The position numbers and the translations under genes are program-made. A DNA stretch of 64,000 nt, from the NCBI GenBank assembly GCA_963783505.1, contig CAWAOP010000052.1, positions 6,965-70,964 of the forward strand. The letters run 5' to 3'. This document shows, one piece after another, positions 53,495 to 63,753 of the stretch. How positions within the stretch are numbered: the first letter of the stretch is position 1; the number at the start of each line of letters is the position of its first letter. The stretch comes from BOG-224 sp963783505 (lineage in GTDB: Bacteria > Acidobacteriota > Terriglobia > Bryobacterales > Bryobacteraceae). Below the pieces are notes generated by a model. It made no database searches. It was not told the origin of the DNA and was given only the letters and a program-made list of their open reading frames with translations.

Positions 53495-53605
53495 GCCTGC
53501 CGCCTGGAGTTTGGATGGTATGTTGAAAGCAAAGCGGCTGGGCGATCGGTTGAGGGAATCGCGCAACTTGGGCCTTTGTTTCCGCGTCCGATAAGAAAAG
53601 CGCTT

Positions 53606-55244
53606 ATGCCGAAACCCGATGGTGGCCGCTTGAGTCGCCGGTTCAAGAGCACGCTCTGGACAGCGATGTGTCTGGCGCTGGCGGGCGTCGTCGCGGCCGC
53701 GGCCTTGGCGCTTCGAGAAGACCCTTTGCCGCCCGAGCCGGTCCTCGACGACGCGGAAGTAGTGGCCGCCGTTACGAAGGCCTACGCGCTGGTGGAGCGC
53801 AACTTCGCAGATCGTCCCGACCCCGGCAAAGCGATTTTCAAGGGAGCCATTCCCGGCATGTTGCGGGAACTCGACCCGCACTCTTCGTTCTTCGACCCGC
53901 GCGACTACAAGTTGTTCCGCGAGGAGCAAAACGGCCATTACTTCGGCGTCGGCATGAGGGTCTCCTCGCAGAACGGGAAAACCGTAGTGGTTTATCCCAT
54001 GCCCGGCGCTCCCGCGTACAAAGCGGGTGTCAGGCCCGGAGACGTGATCGCCTCCATCGAAGGCGTTTCCGCCGAGAACCTGAGTGGAACGGAAGTGGCG
54101 GATCGCTTGAAGGGCCCGCGCGGGACTGCCGTGTCGTTCGAAGTTTCGCGCGAGGGCGCGCCCGATCTGCTGCGGATTTACGGTGGTGCGCGAGGAAATT
54201 CCGCAGCCCAGCGTAGACGATGCGTTTTGGCTGAGCGATGGCATCGCCTACGTCCGGATTCTCGGCTTCAACGAAACCACCGGCAAGGAACTCGAAGACA
54301 CGCTGAAGCGTCTCGGCGAAGGCGGCGTGCGGGGCATGGTGCTCGATCTTCGGGACAATCCGGGCGGAATGCTGAGCCAGTGCGTGGCGGTGGCGGACCG
54401 GTTCCTGCGGAAGAACCAGGTGGTAGTTTCGCAACGCGGACGAATGTCTTCCGAAAGGCCGTATGTTTCGCGTAGCGGGAACCGCGGGCGCGAGTACGCC
54501 ATCGTGGCGCTGGTGAATCGCGGGTCGGCGTCGGCCGCGGAGATCCTGGCGGGCGCATTGCAGGATCACGACCGCGCATGGATCATAGGCGAGACTACCT
54601 TTGGCAAGGGCTTGGTACAGACTGTCTATCCGCTGAGAGACGATTCGGCCCTGGCCCTCACGACGGCGCATTTCTACACGCCGAGCGGACGGCTGATCCA
54701 GCGCGATTACTCGAACCTGTCGCTCTTCGACTACTACAACCACAAAGACCCGAATGCGCGCAATCCGGACGATGTGAAGCAGACCGATAGCGGGCGCATC
54801 GTGTACGGAGGCGGTGGAATCGCGCCGGACGAGACCTACGAGACTCCCAGAATGGACAGGCTCGAAGCGGAGCTTTATCGCCAGGGCTTGTTCGATTTCA
54901 CGCGTTCGTATTTCGCCGCGCGCAAGGCCCCGTTACAAAAGGGCTGGATGCCTGACGCGAACATGCTCGAAGATCTGCACGATTACCTGCTCGATCGCGG
55001 CACGCGATTTAGCGAAGCGCAGTTCACGCTCGATTACGACTGGATCAGGCGCAACCTCGCCCGGGAGATGTACATCGCCGCATTCGACGTGAACGCCGCC
55101 AGCCGGATGTTCGCCGAGACCGATCCGGAAGTGAAGCGGGCGGTGGACGCTCTTCCGAAGGCCGCGGCCCTGCTCGAAACCGCGCGGAAAACGGCGGACC
55201 GGCGTGCGAAGCCGGCGTCCTCAATGACCGCCGGATCCAAGTAG
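53606..55244 (+). pseudogene. S41-family C-terminal processing protease, broken by a 1-nt insertion
   Basis: From ATG 53606: an N-terminal membrane anchor (STLWTAMCLALAGVVAAAAL), then GAIPGMLRELDPHSSFFDPR and a PDZ domain (GVGMRVSSQNGKTVVVYPMP; VRPGDVIASIEGVSAENLSG). An extra T in the run 54177-54179 separates PDLLRI from TVVREEIPQPSV. The second frame has the protease core: MVLDLRDNPGGMLSQCVAVA, LVNRGSASAAEILAGALQDH (Ser of GSASA is the nucleophile) and TFGKGLVQTVYPLRDDSALA (Lys). Corrected length is ~545 residues. It cleaves C-termini of periplasmic proteins. Confidence 0.88.
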
Positions 55245-55282
55245 TTTTTTCGGACGGTTTTCCTGGGCGCGAGTCGAAAGCC

Positions 55283-56311
55283 TTAGCGAATCTGCACCAG
55301 TTCTCGCGGCTCTCCGGCGTCGATCTCCGCCGCCGCCAGGTCTTGCGGACCTCGCCAGAAATCCATGTAGGAAACCTGGTGGACGCAGGCTACCGTGCAG
55401 CGCGGCGCGCAGCTTTTCGCCGTCCGGTACTCGCGGCGGATATCTTCCACCGTGTAATCGCCGAGCGGTTTGGCGGGGTAGCCGCGCTGCTGCGAGCAGT
55501 AGTGCACCAGGCCCTCTTCGCAGATATAGAGGTAGCGGGCGCCCGCGCGGCAACGCCAGTCGTTCTCGCGCCCATGGGCGATGTTGTCCTGGAAATAGTT
55601 GAACTGCGCGTAGCTGCTCTTTTCCATGGCCCGCATCGCGAGGTAGACTTCGCGCTCCCGCGGGCGGAGCGGCTGCAACTGCCCGCCGCCATCGTGAATG
55701 ATCCCCACTGTGGAGGTAAAGCCCAACTCCAGCGCGCGCTTTCCGACGACCGGAGCATCCTCGGGGTTGCGAATTCCGCCGCCCACCACCGAATTGATGT
55801 TGACGTGAAACTCGGCGTGGTCCGCCAGGATGCGAAGCTTTTTGTCGAGCACCTTCAGGCTCTTCTTGGAAACGTCATCCGGCATGACGTTATCGATGGA
55901 AATCTGCAGGTGATCGAGTCCGGCGGCGTTGAGCCGTTCCACGCGGTCCGCGGTGAGCAGATATCCGTTGGTGATTAATCCGGCGATTATTCCGCGGCTG
56001 CGGATATGCGCGACGATCTCATCCAGATCCGGGTGCAGCAACGGCTCGCCGCCGCTGATCGTAATGACGGTGGTTCCCAGTTCCGCGAGGCGGTCGAGCC
56101 GGCGGCGCATGGTATCGACCGGCACGGGCTTCGAGTGGTCGTCGTACTCGTTGCAGTACGCGCAGGAGAGATTGCATCGCCTCATGGGGATGACGTGGGC
56201 CAGCACGGGGTGGTCCGTCGATAGCACACCCCGGGCGATCATGCGCAGTTCGCGCGTGCGGCGGAGCCCGCGCTTCAGCGTCCGGCGAAGCAGTTTGAAA
56301 GGGTCCCTCAT
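55283..56311 (-). CDS. Radical SAM protein with C-terminal cysteine-rich region
   Basis: A 342-residue enzyme with the 4Fe-4S motif MRRCNLSCAYCNEYDDHSKP, ISGGEPLLHPDLDEIVAHIR and ITNGYLLTADRVERLNAAGL. The C-terminus adds cysteines (CRAGARYLYICEEGLVHYCS and CAPRCTVACVHQ), suggesting one or two extra clusters like SPASM or HpnH-type proteins. The substrate is unknown. It converges on the S41 protease, 38 bases apart. Confidence 0.88.
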   Translation of the reverse strand: MRDPFKLLRRTLKRGLRRTRELRMIARGVLSTDHPVLAHVIPMRRCNLSCAYCNEYDDHSKPVPVDTMRRRLDRLAELGTTVITISGGEPLLHPDLDEIVAHIRSRGIIAGLITNGYLLTADRVERLNAAGLDHLQISIDNVMPDDVSKKSLKVLDKKLRILADHAEFHVNINSVVGGGIRNPEDAPVVGKRALELGFTSTVGIIHDGGGQLQPLRPREREVYLAMRAMEKSSYAQFNYFQDNIAHGRENDWRCRAGARYLYICEEGLVHYCSQQRGYPAKPLGDYTVEDIRREYRTAKSCAPRCTVACVHQVSYMDFWRGPQDLAAAEIDAGEPRELVQIR

Positions 56312-56483
56312 CCCGAAGAAGTTCTTTTATTACAGCACAGTATGTCCGTCTGTCCGAGCCGGGATGGGCGAGGGGAGCGGATCGGGGGTCGAACGGGGCG
56401 AAGGCCGCGCCGAGTGCGCGGGGCTGCCGGCCCAGCGGGCTTCCGCGAAGGCGTTTATGATTGGATTCTAAGGTGCCGTAAAC

Positions 56484-57203
56484 ATGAAATCCAGACTTTA
56501 CTTAATCGCAATCCCCGCGCTGGCGTTCGCCGCGTGGGTCATGGCGCAACCCTCGGGCGATCCGCTCATCGAAGGGTTCCGCAACGTGGAAGTGGCGTCC
56601 GTGTCGGACGCCATCGAGCAGCTCTACGGGCAGCAGGCGTTCATGTCGCACGATATGCGCGCGCTGTTCAAAACCAAGTTTGCGGGGCCGGCGGTGACGG
56701 TTCTGATGAAGAAGGAAGAAAACAAGGATGGCTCGGCGGCCACCCAAGGCATGTTGGACGCGATTGACAACGCTCCCGCCGGATCGGTTTACGTCATGGC
56801 TCTTCAGGACGGCATCGATTACGCCGGCATGGGAGGCCTCATGGGGACCGCGATGAAGGTTCGGGGTTTTGCGGGGGCCGTGATTGACGGTTCGCTGCGC
56901 GATTTATCCCAGCTCGAGCGGATTCAGTTCCCTGTTTACAGCCGCGGCGTCACGCCTGCCACCACCGTCGGCCACTTCCGGTTCGCCGGAGTCAACGTTC
57001 CCGTGAAGTGCGCGGGCGTCACGGTCAACGGAGGCGACATCATTGTCGCCGACGAGGATGGCGTTGTGGCCGTCCCAAAGGCCCACGCGGCGGATGTGCT
57101 GAAAAAGGCTCAAGACCTCGACCAGACCGAGCACCAGACGCTCCCGTTTATCGAGAAATTCAAGTCCATCAAGGAGGCGGTGGCGAAGTTCGGGAGGATC
57201 TGA
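56484..57203 (+). CDS. Exported RraA-like (HMG/CHA aldolase family) protein
   Basis: A 239-residue protein. The N-terminus is a signal peptide (MKSRLYLIAIPALAFAAWVM), which is unusual because RraA-family proteins are cytoplasmic. The domain shows VEVASVSDAIEQLYGQQAFM, GMGGLMGTAMKVRGFAGAVI, IDGSLRDLSQLERIQFPVYS and DIIVADEDGVVAVPKAHAAD, the standard family order with the metal-binding Asp-Arg-Asp region. It may cleave 4-hydroxy-4-methyl-2-oxoglutarate-type acids or have no enzymatic role. Confidence 0.85.
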   Translation: MKSRLYLIAIPALAFAAWVMAQPSGDPLIEGFRNVEVASVSDAIEQLYGQQAFMSHDMRALFKTKFAGPAVTVLMKKEENKDGSAATQGMLDAIDNAPAGSVYVMALQDGIDYAGMGGLMGTAMKVRGFAGAVIDGSLRDLSQLERIQFPVYSRGVTPATTVGHFRFAGVNVPVKCAGVTVNGGDIIVADEDGVVAVPKAHAADVLKKAQDLDQTEHQTLPFIEKFKSIKEAVAKFGRI

Positions 57204-57887
57204 AACGGGCGCCATTGGGCCGGGCCACAGGCGCCAAGACAAGGCCGATTTCGGCCCGTGGCGCAAGCCGCCAGGCTTCTAGAGTCGGCTGTCAAGCCGA
57301 GTTTCTAAAGGCCGACCGGCCCAAAGGGCGCCCGGTCGGCCCTGCAGGCTTGACAGCCCGCGCCACGGGATAGTCGGAAATCGGCCTCATCCTAACGCTT
57401 ATCCGTGGCCGGGCGCCCTCTGTTGACACACCGGGTGTGTCAGGGAGGGCCAGGGCCGAGCTGGTCTCGCCGCGATGGGAGTGCGCTGCGGGCTTTAGAA
57501 TCAGCGCAAACGGCGAGTTGAAGTTTGGCCTGACGATTGCTCTATTGGTGCGTTGCGCGACCCGTTGCGGACCTGTTATTCCGCTTGACACGGGGAGGGC
57601 AATAGGTTAAGACTAGGGTATCGCGTCCGGTTTCGGAATGTAATTCTAGTTTTGCAGTCTGTGGAGCGCGGAAGATAGAGTTCAAGTAGGACAATGACCA
57701 CGCGCCCCGGGCTTTGCTTCAGCAGTACCCGGCCTCCGGCTTGACGGTCGTCGGCATCAAGTTTTGGTCTCCGCCCGCCACGGAGAAGTTCCCTGGGTTG
57801 AACGAACGATTTTGAATGTACTTCGAGGCTCAGGTTGAGAAGGAACTTCGGCCAATTCACTTTTTCAAAAATCTAAAGGAGATGGAA
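57204..57887. promoter_or_regulatory. 684-base gene-free region upstream of the secreted protein
   Basis: It holds the nested hairpin (57243-57386), a perfect 19-bp palindrome TGACACACC-G-GGTGTGTCA (57424-57442), and a possible promoter, TTGACA (57585-57590) with TAAGAC (57608-57613) at 17-base spacing. From there a ~270-base leader runs to AAAGGAG (57875-57881) before ATG 57888. No supported open frame lies inside. Confidence 0.5.
57243..57386. repeat. Nested palindromic element after the RraA-like gene
   Basis: Three inverted pairs nest around one centre: GGCCGATTTC...CCCGTGGCGC (57243-57264) with 57360-57386 (one 5-base gap), GGCTGTCAAGCC (57287-57298) with GGCTTGACAGCC (57347-57358), and GGCCGACCGG (57310-57319) with CCGGTCGGCC (57332-57341). 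The whole ~144 bases could fold as one long hairpin in DNA or RNA. Confidence 0.75.
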
Positions 57888-60046
57888 ATGAACTTTCGCA
57901 GAGTGTTAACTGTGCTTGCTGTCCTGACGCTGTTCGCAGGTCTGGCCAGCGCGCAGTCGTCGGTACTCGCGAGCATCGGATGCACCGTGTCCGCTACCGC
58001 GAATCCGAATATCGCATCGGAAGGCGTCACCGAAAAAGTCGGTGACGTCATCGTCACGTGCGGGAACTCGACCACGGCGCCGACAGCCGGCGCCCGTGGA
58101 CCGGGCCAACCTCATGATCGACTTCGGCGCGCCGGTCACCAGCAACTCGGCCGCCCAGGCGACCAGCGGCGTCGGAAAGCCGTCCGAGATCCTGCTGCTC
58201 TGGAACGATCCGAGCGGCGCCGGCGGTCCGGTGGCTGGCTACGGGCAGAACGCAGCGGTTAGCGTTTGCACCACGGCCAATGCGTATGCGGATTACGCGC
58301 TGGAAGTCGCGGCCGGCGGCAGCACCGGCTCGGCTGCCGCTTGCAAGGCGTTTGCCTTTACGACTGGCGGTTACTGGGTCATGGACTCCACCGGCGTTGC
58401 CGGCGGGCAGGCGATCAACACCTATCAGGGCGCCATCGGCGGCGCGACAGGCGACACCTTCACCGCTAACCAGGTGATGTTCTGGAACGTCCCGATGCTG
58501 GCCTCCGGTTCCAACAGCGTGGCCAACACGTACCGCATCAGCAACGTTCGCCTGACTCCGGGCTCGTTGGCCGCCATTACGGCCACCTTGTCGGTTTCTC
58601 CGCTGACGTACACCGGCTCGACTTCCCCGATCACCGGTTCGCACTGGGCCCTCCAACTCAATGGCAATTCATCGAGCCCGTCCACCGCCACGCAGTCTGT
58701 GGCTTCGGTGGCGTCCAGCCTGACGGTTTCGATGAAGACCATCGGCGGCGTGTCCCTCTGCACCAGCAGCAACCTGGTTCCGAGCGGCGCCCAGGCGAAC
58801 CGCCAACCTCTCCCTGATTTCCTTCAAGGAGAATTTCGCGGGTGCGTTTAAGACCAAGAACCTGCCGTTGGATAACACGGCGGGCGATGCTGTCGGCACA
58901 GGCGTGGTCCTCATTCAGGGCAAGCCCTCCGGCAGTTACGTTATTCCGGCGGCTGGCGGCGCGGCCGAGACCGTGTCGCAACTCAATTCGGTGGGCGGTC
59001 TGACCCTCACCGCGGCTCAGCTCCCGATCATCAATAATGGCCTCCTGGCTGGCCAGGGGACCACCGGCACGCGTTTCAAGATCGTCTTCGCAAATATGGA
59101 CGCGAACACCACGTACTATGCGTCCACCGCTCCGGTTAGCAGCTACTCGACCCCGACCACGTTCGGCACGAACGCTGTGACGGCCGCGATTGGAACGGCT
59201 GGCGACGCAACGCAGTCGGCAGGTTGGGCGACTTTGCTGGCTGGCGGCGTCACCGGCACGGCGATCGCTGAAGTCGGTGCATACGCTCTACCGGCTGGGG
59301 CCGGCTTGGTTTGCGCCAACGGCGCCACTGCTGGCGGCGGCGGCTGCACCTCCTCCGGTGTTCCCATCGCGCAGATCAACCGCAGCACGACGGGCACGGG
59401 CCAAATCAGTTATGAGGTCACCAACGTTGTTCCCGGTACGCCTCAGACTCTGACCTTCGCTCTGTTCGCCGTTTACAACAACGGCGTTACTCCCCCGAGC
59501 GCTACCACGACGGTGACCGCGGGCTACGCTCCGACCTCGAGCGGCACGGCTCCGCTGAACACCACCAACATTCCGCGGTTCACCGCCATTCCGTGAACGG
59601 CAACCACCGTATTCACGGTGATTCCGTGCCAGACGGTACTGCTGTTCCCGTACGTGACGAACGTAACCGGCTATGAGACGGGTATCGCGATCGACAACAC
59701 GTCGCTCGATCCGTTCCAGACCCCGGGCAGCACCGGCGCTTGCAATATGTACTTCTATGGCAGCCAAGGGCCGACGCCTGGCACCGCCATCACGCTACAG
59801 AGCGGAACTGGCTCGACCTCCATTGCGCCCGGTCAGCAGATTGCAGCTACCGCTTCTTCACTGGGCCTGAACGGCTTCAGTGGTTACGCCTTTGCGGTTT
59901 GCAACTTCCAGTTCGCGCACGGCTTCGCCTTCGTCCAGACCAGCAAACAGACTCTGGGCATGGGCTACCTGCCGCTGGTTCTCGATACGACGGGCTCCGA
60001 CACAACCCGCGGCGAGACGTTGCTCGGCGAATCCCTGAAACAGTAG
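57888..60046 (+). pseudogene. Large secreted protein of unknown function, two frameshifts and one stop
   Basis: ATG 57888 (AAAGGAG at six bases) begins a signal peptide (MNFRRVLTVLAVLTLFAGLA). The frame shifts near 58092-58098, again near 58795-58805, and a TGA interrupts it at 59594-59596. Read across these, one ~718-residue protein appears: PVDRANLMIDFGAPVTSNSA, ANTYRISNVRLTPGSLAAIT, ANLSLISFKENFAGAFKTKN, FKIVFANMDANTTYYASTAP and TVFTVIPCQTVLLFPYVTNV. It is rich in Thr, Ser, Ala and Gly and has several cysteines, like surface or extracellular structural proteins of this bacterial group. A strong terminator follows. Function unknown. Confidence 0.7.
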
Positions 60047-60070
60047 TTCGATTCTTTAGGTTTACCTTCA

Positions 60071-60100
60071 AGAGGGGAGCTTCGGCTCCCCTCTTTTTTT
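60071..60100 (+). terminator. Intrinsic terminator with TTCG loop
   Basis: AGAGGGGAGC-TTCG-GCTCCCCTCT is a perfect 10-bp stem capped by a TTCG tetraloop and followed by seven or more T (60094-60100). It lies 24 bases after the secreted-protein stop and is the clearest terminator in the window. Confidence 0.92.
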
Positions 60101-60172
60101 GTCCGGGCGCGGGGCTTCCCTTTGGTGGCGCCTTCTCCTCGCCGGGCATTCCAGCGGCGCTTGCGCCGGCGC

Positions 60173-60202
60173 TTGACAACCTAAACGCACGAAGCGTACA
60201 GT
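60173..60202 (+). promoter_or_regulatory. Sigma-70-type promoter of the Phd/PIN pair
   Basis: TTGACA (60173-60178) and TACAGT (60197-60202) are separated by 18 bases. The first possible start codons of the antitoxin are TTG 60207 and TTG 60225; with transcription beginning ~7 bases after TACAGT, 60225 is the more realistic. Confidence 0.6.
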
Positions 60203-60206
60203 TGAA

Positions 60207-60542
60207 TTGATCGAACTAGCCACTTTGTTCCGGGAGGCGCCGTCTATCAAACCGCTGAGCGATTCCAATGTCATTTCCGCGCTGGGGGCGCGATCGCAGT
60301 TCGGGCGAAATCTGGAGGAGACGGAGAAGCGTGGCCGCAGCTTTGTCATCGAGAAGCGGGGCGCGCCCAAGGCCGTTCTCCTGAGCATCCGGGATTACAT
60401 ACGCTTGGCCGCTCCGGAGCCGGAAGTGCTGAAGCAAATCGGCGGGGCGTCGCGGCGCCGCAAGACCGACGCCCTCACTCCTCGCCAAGTCGAGCGCGTC
60501 ATCCGGGCGGCTCGAACCGCCCGCCGCCGTGCTGCCGCTTAG
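60207..60542 (+). CDS. Phd/YefM-like antitoxin
   Basis: Up to 111 residues (105 from TTG 60225). ISALGARSQFGRNLEETEKR and SFVIEKRGAPKAVLLSIRDY match the Phd/YefM fold, and the basic C-terminus (RQVERVIRAARTARRRAAA) is unusual, since this part is normally acidic for toxin binding. It overlaps the downstream PIN gene by 14 bases. Confidence 0.75.
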   Translation: MIELATLFREAPSIKPLSDSNVISALGARSQFGRNLEETEKRGRSFVIEKRGAPKAVLLSIRDYIRLAAPEPEVLKQIGGASRRRKTDALTPRQVERVIRAARTARRRAAA

Positions 60543-60951
60543 TCTCGTACTCGACACCAACATCGTGGTGTCGGGAGCGCTGAAGCCCAATGGGTTGGAG
60601 CGTACGGCTTTGGTTTTCGCCGTAACGCCTCCTGCCAGGTTGTATGTGTCGCGCGAAATCCTCGCAGAGTACACGGAAGTCCTGGGCCGCTCGGAGTTTC
60701 GTATGCCGGCCGCCGAGCGCAGCCGGTTGCTGGACCTGATTCGCGCCTCGGGACGGCTTGTCGTCCCCCGGCGGCGGCTGGCCGTCAGCCGGGACCCCGA
60801 CGACAACATCTTCCTCGAATGCGCCGAAGCCGCGCGGGCGGACTATCTGATTACGGGCAATGCGAAGCACTTTCCCAGCTACTGGAAATCCACCAAGATC
60901 GTCAACGCCCGGGCGCTGATTGAAATCATCGCCCCGCATTTGCCGCTGTAG
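60529..60951 (+). CDS. PIN-family toxin (COG1569 type)
   Basis: A 140-residue PIN protein: LSLVLDTNIVVSGALKPNGL, YVSREILAEYTEVLGRSEFR, SRDPDDNIFLECAEAARADY, LITGNAKHFPSYWKSTKIVN. All acidic residues are present. It pairs with the Phd-like gene upstream. Starts within the antitoxin coding sequence. Confidence 0.85.
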   Translation: MLPLSLVLDTNIVVSGALKPNGLERTALVFAVTPPARLYVSREILAEYTEVLGRSEFRMPAAERSRLLDLIRASGRLVVPRRRLAVSRDPDDNIFLECAEAARADYLITGNAKHFPSYWKSTKIVNARALIEIIAPHLPL

Positions 60952-60989
60952 CTCCGCCACTACTGGCAGGGACAGGCTGCGGACTCGTC

Positions 60990-62347
<1,358 letters not shown>

Positions 62348-62348
<1 letters not shown>

Positions 62349-62888
62349 TACTCCAGCTCCTCGAAGGTGACGTTCTCGTTGGTGTAGATGCAGATCTTGC
62401 CCGGCGATGGCCATGGCTTCCTCGACGATGCGCCGCGCGGAGAGCTTGGTGTTGCGAAGCAGCGCGCGTGGCCGCGGCCTGCGCAAACGGGCCGCCGGAG
62501 CCGATGGCGGCCACGCCTTCGTCCGGCTCGATCACGTCGCCGTTGCCGCTGACGATGTAGGTGTTCTTGGCGTCGGCCACCAGCAGCAGCGCTTCCAGGT
62601 GGCGCAGCACGCGGTCGGTGCGCCAGTCCTTGGCCAGTTCCACGACCGAGCGGGCAGGTTGCCGTTGAACTGTTCGAGCTTGGATTCGAAGCGGGCGAAC
62701 AGCGCGAAGGCGTCGGCGGTGGAGCCGGCGAAACCGGCGATGATCTTGTCGTTGTACAGGCGGCGAAGCTTCTTGGCGGAGCTCTTGATCACTTCCTGGC
62801 CGAGGGTCACTTGGCCGTCGCCGGCCATCACGACCTTGCCATCGCGGCGCACGCAGATCACCGTCGTGGAGCGAATTCGTTGCTTCAT
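62348..62888 (-). pseudogene. hslV: HslV protease subunit, three single-base indels
   Basis: ATG 62888 begins MKQRIRSTTVICVRRDGKVV, MAGDGQVTLGQEVIKSSAKK, LRRLYNDKIIAGFAGSTADA, all typical HslV. One base is missing in the GGG at 62652-62654, then RSVVELAKDWRTDRVLRHLE follows. One base is extra near 62468-62475, then ALLRNTKLSARRIVEEAMAI. One more is extra near 62401-62404, then KICIYTNENVTFEELE and TAA. The net change is +1, and 541 bases become exactly 180 codons. The Thr of RSTT is the expected nucleophile after processing. hslU is intact, so sequencing error is the likely cause. Confidence 0.88.
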
Positions 62889-63046
62889 GTCGATGTGATT
62901 CCAGTCTAACAGGGGGCGATCCGGCCGCAGGAATCGGCTTGGGCGTCGATCACAGCCTTCGGCGGCGGGCCACCCATGATCGTACTGGCGCCGGCAGACA
63001 GTACCGTGGCCATTGTAGATCGGCGTTCCACGATGAAATAGAAGAC

Positions 63047-63518
63047 GTGACCCGCTTCCATCCGTTCTTGCCCTTCTTGCGGCGGCGGCGGCAATCGCTT
63101 CGGAGGCGGAGCCTTTCAAGGCGTTAACGGCGTGCGGGGCGGTATCCAAAGCTGAAGTCGAATCCGCGCTGAGCGCTCGGGTGGCACGCGGCGTGGCCAG
63201 CGACGCCGGCCGCGAATCCACATGCGACTATTCGTCGGAACAGGGCCAGGTCACGATCACAGTTCGCCGGCTGACCTCCGCCATAGACCTTAGCGACGAG
63301 ATGGCCAGCCTGGAATCCGCGATCCCCGGTTCCTCGGTTCGCACGCCCCATCCTTCGACCGCGCTTTCTTCCTCGACATTCCGGGCGCCGGGACCCAACT
63401 CTACGTGATCCGCGGCGAGCGCGATTTCCTGCTGGTCTCGGTGCTCGGCTTCGGAGAAGCTGCGCAAGTAACCGCGGCGGCGGAAGCCATGGCGCGCAGG
63501 GCGCTGGCACGGATGTGA
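63047..63518 (+). pseudogene. Small secreted protein of unknown function, two frame breaks
   Basis: A GTG at 63047 would begin a signal peptide (MTRFHPFLPLLAAAAAIASE) if one C is added in CCC near 63073. The frame then reads EPFKALTACGAVSKAEVESA, LSARVARGVASDAGRESTCD and QVTITVRRLTSAIDLSDEMA, and after another missing base near 63340, APSFDRAFFLDIPGAGTQLY, VIRGERDFLLVSVLGFGEAA. The corrected product is ~157 residues. No ribosome site is visible and no family comes to mind. Confidence 0.5.
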
Positions 63519-63565
63519 GGCCAGAGGACGGAGTCGGAAGCGGGAAGGCTGGAGGGTGAATAGAG

Positions 63566-63720
63566 AAGGCTGAATGGCGAATACTGAAGGCGGAAGGCGG
63601 AGGTTAGGAGCCGGCCATGCCGGATCGGTTGGCGCCGCCTGTGGCTGCTTGTATCGTTTGGCGCCGCCTGTGGCCGCTACCTGGCATCTTCAGCCTTCAG
63701 TATTCAGCCTTCAGTCTTCC
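63566..63720. repeat. Inverted GAAGGCTGAA-word element
   Basis: 63566-63597 and the reverse complement of 63689-63720 match at 27 of 32 positions; both are built from the word GAAGGCTGAA or ACTGAAGGC. The core holds a direct repeat of TTGGCGCCGCCTGTGGC. Same plan as the GCGGATAGC and G-rich elements elsewhere in the window. Confidence 0.7.
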
Positions 63721-63753
63721 ATCTCCTTCTTCCAACTCCTTTCCCACCGGTCC

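Noticed and set aside
54177..54183. Programmed frameshift in the S41 protease
   Set aside because: No slippery heptamer or downstream stimulatory structure is evident, and similar one-base breaks recur in unrelated genes, pointing to error.
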